Source of the DNA: Clostridia bacterium
GTDB taxonomy: Bacteria; Bacillota; Clostridia; Saccharofermentanales; Saccharofermentanaceae
Assembly (NCBI GenBank): GCA_017881645.1
Contig: JADGQQ010000067.1
Span: 1 to 24,287 of the forward strand
Direction of reading: 5' to 3'
DNA length: 24,287 bases
This document shows, piece after piece, positions 21,933 through 24,287 of this stretch; position 1 is the first letter of the stretch; each line of letters starts with the position of its first letter. The position numbers were made by a program, and so were the translations under genes. The notes below the pieces were generated by a model. That model ran no database searches, had not been told where the DNA came from, and saw nothing but the letters and a program-made list of their open reading frames with translations.

Positions 21933-22910
21933 ATGAAGTATTATGTAGGCATCGACCTCGGTGGGACCAATATCAAAGCAGGAGTTGTTAATTCCGACGG
22001 CGTGATTCTGAACAAGAAGAGCGTAAAGACGAATGCGAAGCGTCCGATGGAAGACATCGTTCGCGATATGGGCAAACTGGCGATTGAAGTCATTGCGGAC
22101 GCGGATCTCGAGAAGAAGGATATCGTTGCCATCGGCATCGGTTCTCCCGGGACACCCGATAATAAGACAGGCTATCTGGTATATTCGAATAATCTTCCAT
22201 TTAACATGGCACCGATGCGTTATATCATTCGCGAAATGATTAAACTGCCGGTTTTTATTGATAATGATGCGAACTGCGCCGCGATGGCGGAGAGCGTTGC
22301 CGGCGCGGCCAAAGACGTCTCTGATTCCGTCACCATCACTTTGGGAACAGGAATCGGCAGCGGAGTGATTATTAACCAACGTATTTTCTCCGGTTTTAAT
22401 CAGGCAGGCGCGGAATTCGGGCACACGGTTCTTGTATCGGGCGGCGTGCCCTGCACTTGCGGACGGAAAGGCTGTTTTGAATCCTACGGGTCGGCATCGG
22501 CTCTGATCCGTATGACCAAGGAAGCGGCTGAAGCTCATCCGGAATCTAAGCTGAACGATCTGATAGCCGACAAAGACGGCAAGATCAATGCAAAGGTGCC
22601 TTTTGACGCAATGCGCATGGGTGACAAGGTTGCAGCGGTTGTCGTGGACACATATCTCGATTACCTTTCCGACGGCCTGGCCAACGTAATCAATGCCTAT
22701 ATGCCGGAAGTTCTTGTCATCGGCGGAGGCGTATGCAATGAAGGCGACCCGCTCTTAATTCCTCTCCGTGAAAAAACCATGAGTAAGCCTTATTTTGGCC
22801 CCGGTGTCCGCAAAACAGAGATCCGTCTTGCAAAGATGGGAAATGATGCAGGAATCGTCGGAGCTGCCATGATGGGTAAATCGTGTGCTGATGATCACAT
22901 GAAGGGCTGA
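21933..22910 (+). CDS. ROK family glucokinase
   Basis: ROK kinases phosphorylate glucose or related hexoses with ATP; this one fits the bacterial glucokinase group best. The 325-residue product has the phosphate-binding DLGGTN at residues 8-13, FIDNDANCAA with the catalytic Asp at 112, LGTGIGSG (137-144), and the ROK zinc motif with H164 and CTCGRKGC (C174, C176, C181). The start at 21933 follows GCGAGGA by 7 bases; an in-frame ATG at 21846 gives an odd 29-residue extension across the promoter and hairpins and is rejected. There is no N-terminal DNA-binding domain, so it is not a ROK repressor. It separates ecfT from truA, which are adjacent in many Bacillota. Confidence 0.9.
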   Translation: MKYYVGIDLGGTNIKAGVVNSDGVILNKKSVKTNAKRPMEDIVRDMGKLAIEVIADADLEKKDIVAIGIGSPGTPDNKTGYLVYSNNLPFNMAPMRYIIREMIKLPVFIDNDANCAAMAESVAGAAKDVSDSVTITLGTGIGSGVIINQRIFSGFNQAGAEFGHTVLVSGGVPCTCGRKGCFESYGSASALIRMTKEAAEAHPESKLNDLIADKDGKINAKVPFDAMRMGDKVAAVVVDTYLDYLSDGLANVINAYMPEVLVIGGGVCNEGDPLLIPLREKTMSKPYFGPGVRKTEIRLAKMGNDAGIVGAAMMGKSCADDHMKG

Positions 22911-22939
22911 AAAAGTCGCAGGAAGGCTGGAAATATTTC

Positions 22940-23770
22940 ATGCCTGAAGAGAAGTTCCCGTTTCGAATGGCTTTTCTTGCTGAATATGACGGAACGGATT
23001 TCGTAGGATTTCAACGACAGAACAATGGACGCTCGGTGCAGCAGGAACTTGAAAAAGTCCTTTCTGTATTGTATGGGCGTCCTGTTTCCGTTTGCGGATG
23101 CAGCCGTACGGATTCCGGTGTACACGCCAGGGGTCACGTGTCGCATGTTGACGTGCCTTTTATGATTCCTCCCGAAAAACTGCCGCTCGCGATGAATGCA
23201 CTTCTGCCGGAGGATGTAACGGTTCTTGCATCCGTTCAGGTGCCGGATACTTTTCATGCGAGATTTCACTCCGCGGGGAAAAAATACGTATACCGCATCT
23301 GGAATGCACCGATTCGCCCGACCATGGACCGGCATTATCTGGCATACGTACCCGGGAACCTCAATCTGGAAGCTATGAGGGATGCGGCACGAATGCTGGA
23401 AGGCGAACACGATTACTCCGCTTTTTTTGCACAGGACGGTCGGGATGTAAACCCGGTCCGGAAGATGGACGAGATACAGATCCTATCTGAAGCGGGCTCG
23501 CCTTTAATCGAAATCGTTGTCCGCGGAAAATCCTTCCTCTACAATATGGTCCGTATTCTGGCGGGAACGCTGGTATACGTGGGACAGGGGAAACTGGATC
23601 TTCTCGCTGTCGGGGAGGCATTAACCGGCGGAGATCGCCGTGCAGCCGGTAAAACGATGCCGGCCAAAGGGCTGACACTCGAAAAGGTATACTATGAACC
23701 GGACCTGTTTTATCAGATAGAGGGAAAAACAAGTACATTTACATCTTTTGAAAAGAACCGCATAATTTAG
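22940..23770 (+). CDS. truA: tRNA pseudouridine synthase A
   Basis: TruA makes pseudouridine at positions 38-40 of the tRNA anticodon arm. The 276-residue product has LAEYDGTDFVGFQRQ near the start, the catalytic Asp (D58) in CSRTDSGVHARGHV, and the later FHARFHSAGKKYVYRI and SFLYNMVRILAGTLV. GGA at 22929-22931 lies 8 bases before the ATG; a better AGGAAGG box at 22920 is 13 bases away. An in-frame ATG at 22967 is possible but would cut into the first strand. In many relatives rplM and rpsI follow truA; here pncB follows. Confidence 0.97.
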   Translation: MPEEKFPFRMAFLAEYDGTDFVGFQRQNNGRSVQQELEKVLSVLYGRPVSVCGCSRTDSGVHARGHVSHVDVPFMIPPEKLPLAMNALLPEDVTVLASVQVPDTFHARFHSAGKKYVYRIWNAPIRPTMDRHYLAYVPGNLNLEAMRDAARMLEGEHDYSAFFAQDGRDVNPVRKMDEIQILSEAGSPLIEIVVRGKSFLYNMVRILAGTLVYVGQGKLDLLAVGEALTGGDRRAAGKTMPAKGLTLEKVYYEPDLFYQIEGKTSTFTSFEKNRII

Positions 23771-23804
23771 TGGGATTACATGAACACCCGAAGGGGGCGA
23801 AATT

Positions 23805-24287
23805 ATGACACCAAAAACGAATTGGAACAGCCGGACGAATTTCAGCATGCTGACGGATTTCTATGAGCTGACAATGGCGAAAGGGTATCTGGACCAGACC
23901 CTCGAAAACCAGATCGCCTATTTTGACCTGTTTTTCCGGCAGGTGCCCGAGCAGGGCGGATATGCCATTATGGCGGGCGTCGAACAGATGGTCGACTACC
24001 TCAAGGCGCTGTCATTCACCCAGGAAGACATTATATTTCTGCGCAGCACACAAATATTCGACGAGAATTTTCTGGAGCATCTTCTTGACTTCAAATTTAC
24101 CTGCGACGTATGGGCGATTCCGGAAGGGACTCCTATTTTCCCGGGTGAGCCGCTGGTCAAGGTACGCGGACCGATTCTGCAGGCGCAGCTGATTGAGACG
24201 ATGCTGCTCGCTACCATCAATCACCAGAGCCTGATCGCAACCAAGACCGCCCGTATCGTACGCGCCGCGCAGGGACGTCCGATCATG
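23805..24287 (+). CDS. pncB: nicotinate phosphoribosyltransferase, N-terminal part (3' truncated by window)
   Basis: This enzyme makes nicotinate mononucleotide from nicotinate and PRPP in NAD salvage. The 161 visible residues run from MTPKTNWNSRTNFSMLTDFY to the window edge. The TDFYELTM motif, FFRQVPEQGGYAIMAG, IPEGTPIFPGEPLVKVRGP and TKTARIVRAAQGRP are characteristic of the Gram-positive PncB family (residues correspond to about the first third of the protein). AAGGGGG lies 7 bases before the ATG at 23805. It starts 34 bases after truA and may be cotranscribed. Confidence 0.93.
   Translation, partial: MTPKTNWNSRTNFSMLTDFYELTMAKGYLDQTLENQIAYFDLFFRQVPEQGGYAIMAGVEQMVDYLKALSFTQEDIIFLRSTQIFDENFLEHLLDFKFTCDVWAIPEGTPIFPGEPLVKVRGPILQAQLIETMLLATINHQSLIATKTARIVRAAQGRPIM

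Overview
The window is a 24.3 kb piece of a bacterial chromosome with every recognisable gene on the + strand. It is dominated by the S10-spc-alpha ribosomal protein cluster. The gene order and several details point to Bacillota, class Clostridia: strong AGGAGG-type ribosome binding sites throughout; a KOW-domain protein of the YbzG type between map and infA; a zinc-type S14; rpsD inside the alpha operon (in Bacillus it is elsewhere); and an ECF transporter module directly after rplQ. I cannot fix the family or genus from the sequence alone. I see no rRNA, tRNA, CRISPR array, insertion sequence or phage gene.

Layout. 1-2243: the end of an M23 peptidase, a SAM-dependent methyltransferase and hslO (Hsp33). 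2244-2620: a 377-base gap with candidate promoters and a folded leader. 2621-13358: rpsJ, rplC, rplD, rplW, rplB, rpsS, rplV, rpsC, rplP, rpmC, rpsQ, rplN, rplX, rplE, rpsZ, rpsH, rplF, rplR, rpsE, rpmD, rplO, secY. 13359-13588: a 230-base gap with stem-loops. 13589-15649: adk, map, a KOW RNA-binding protein, infA. 15650-19067: a candidate promoter, then rpmJ, a folded leader, rpsM, rpsK, rpsD, rpoA, rplQ, and a clear intrinsic terminator. 19162-21835: a fused EcfA1-EcfA2 ATPase and EcfT. 21933-24287: a ROK glucokinase, truA, and the start of a nicotinate phosphoribosyltransferase cut by the window end.

How it works together. The centre builds the translation and secretion core: ribosomal proteins, IF-1, the RNA polymerase alpha subunit, the SecY channel, N-terminal methionine removal and adenylate balance. 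Many genes overlap or are only a few bases apart, so translational coupling is expected. The larger gaps (before rpsJ, rpsJ-rplC, rpsH-rplF, secY-adk, infA-rpmJ, rpmJ-rpsM) each hold inverted repeats. They are the likely control points.

The gene content is mostly ordinary. The parts most worth a second look are the folded leaders, above all the three-helix element before rpsM and the paired hairpins between rpsJ and rplC; the single-chain EcfA1-EcfA2 fusion; lineage-type extensions in L22, L17 and L23; and a terminator that abuts the ecfA ribosome binding site.
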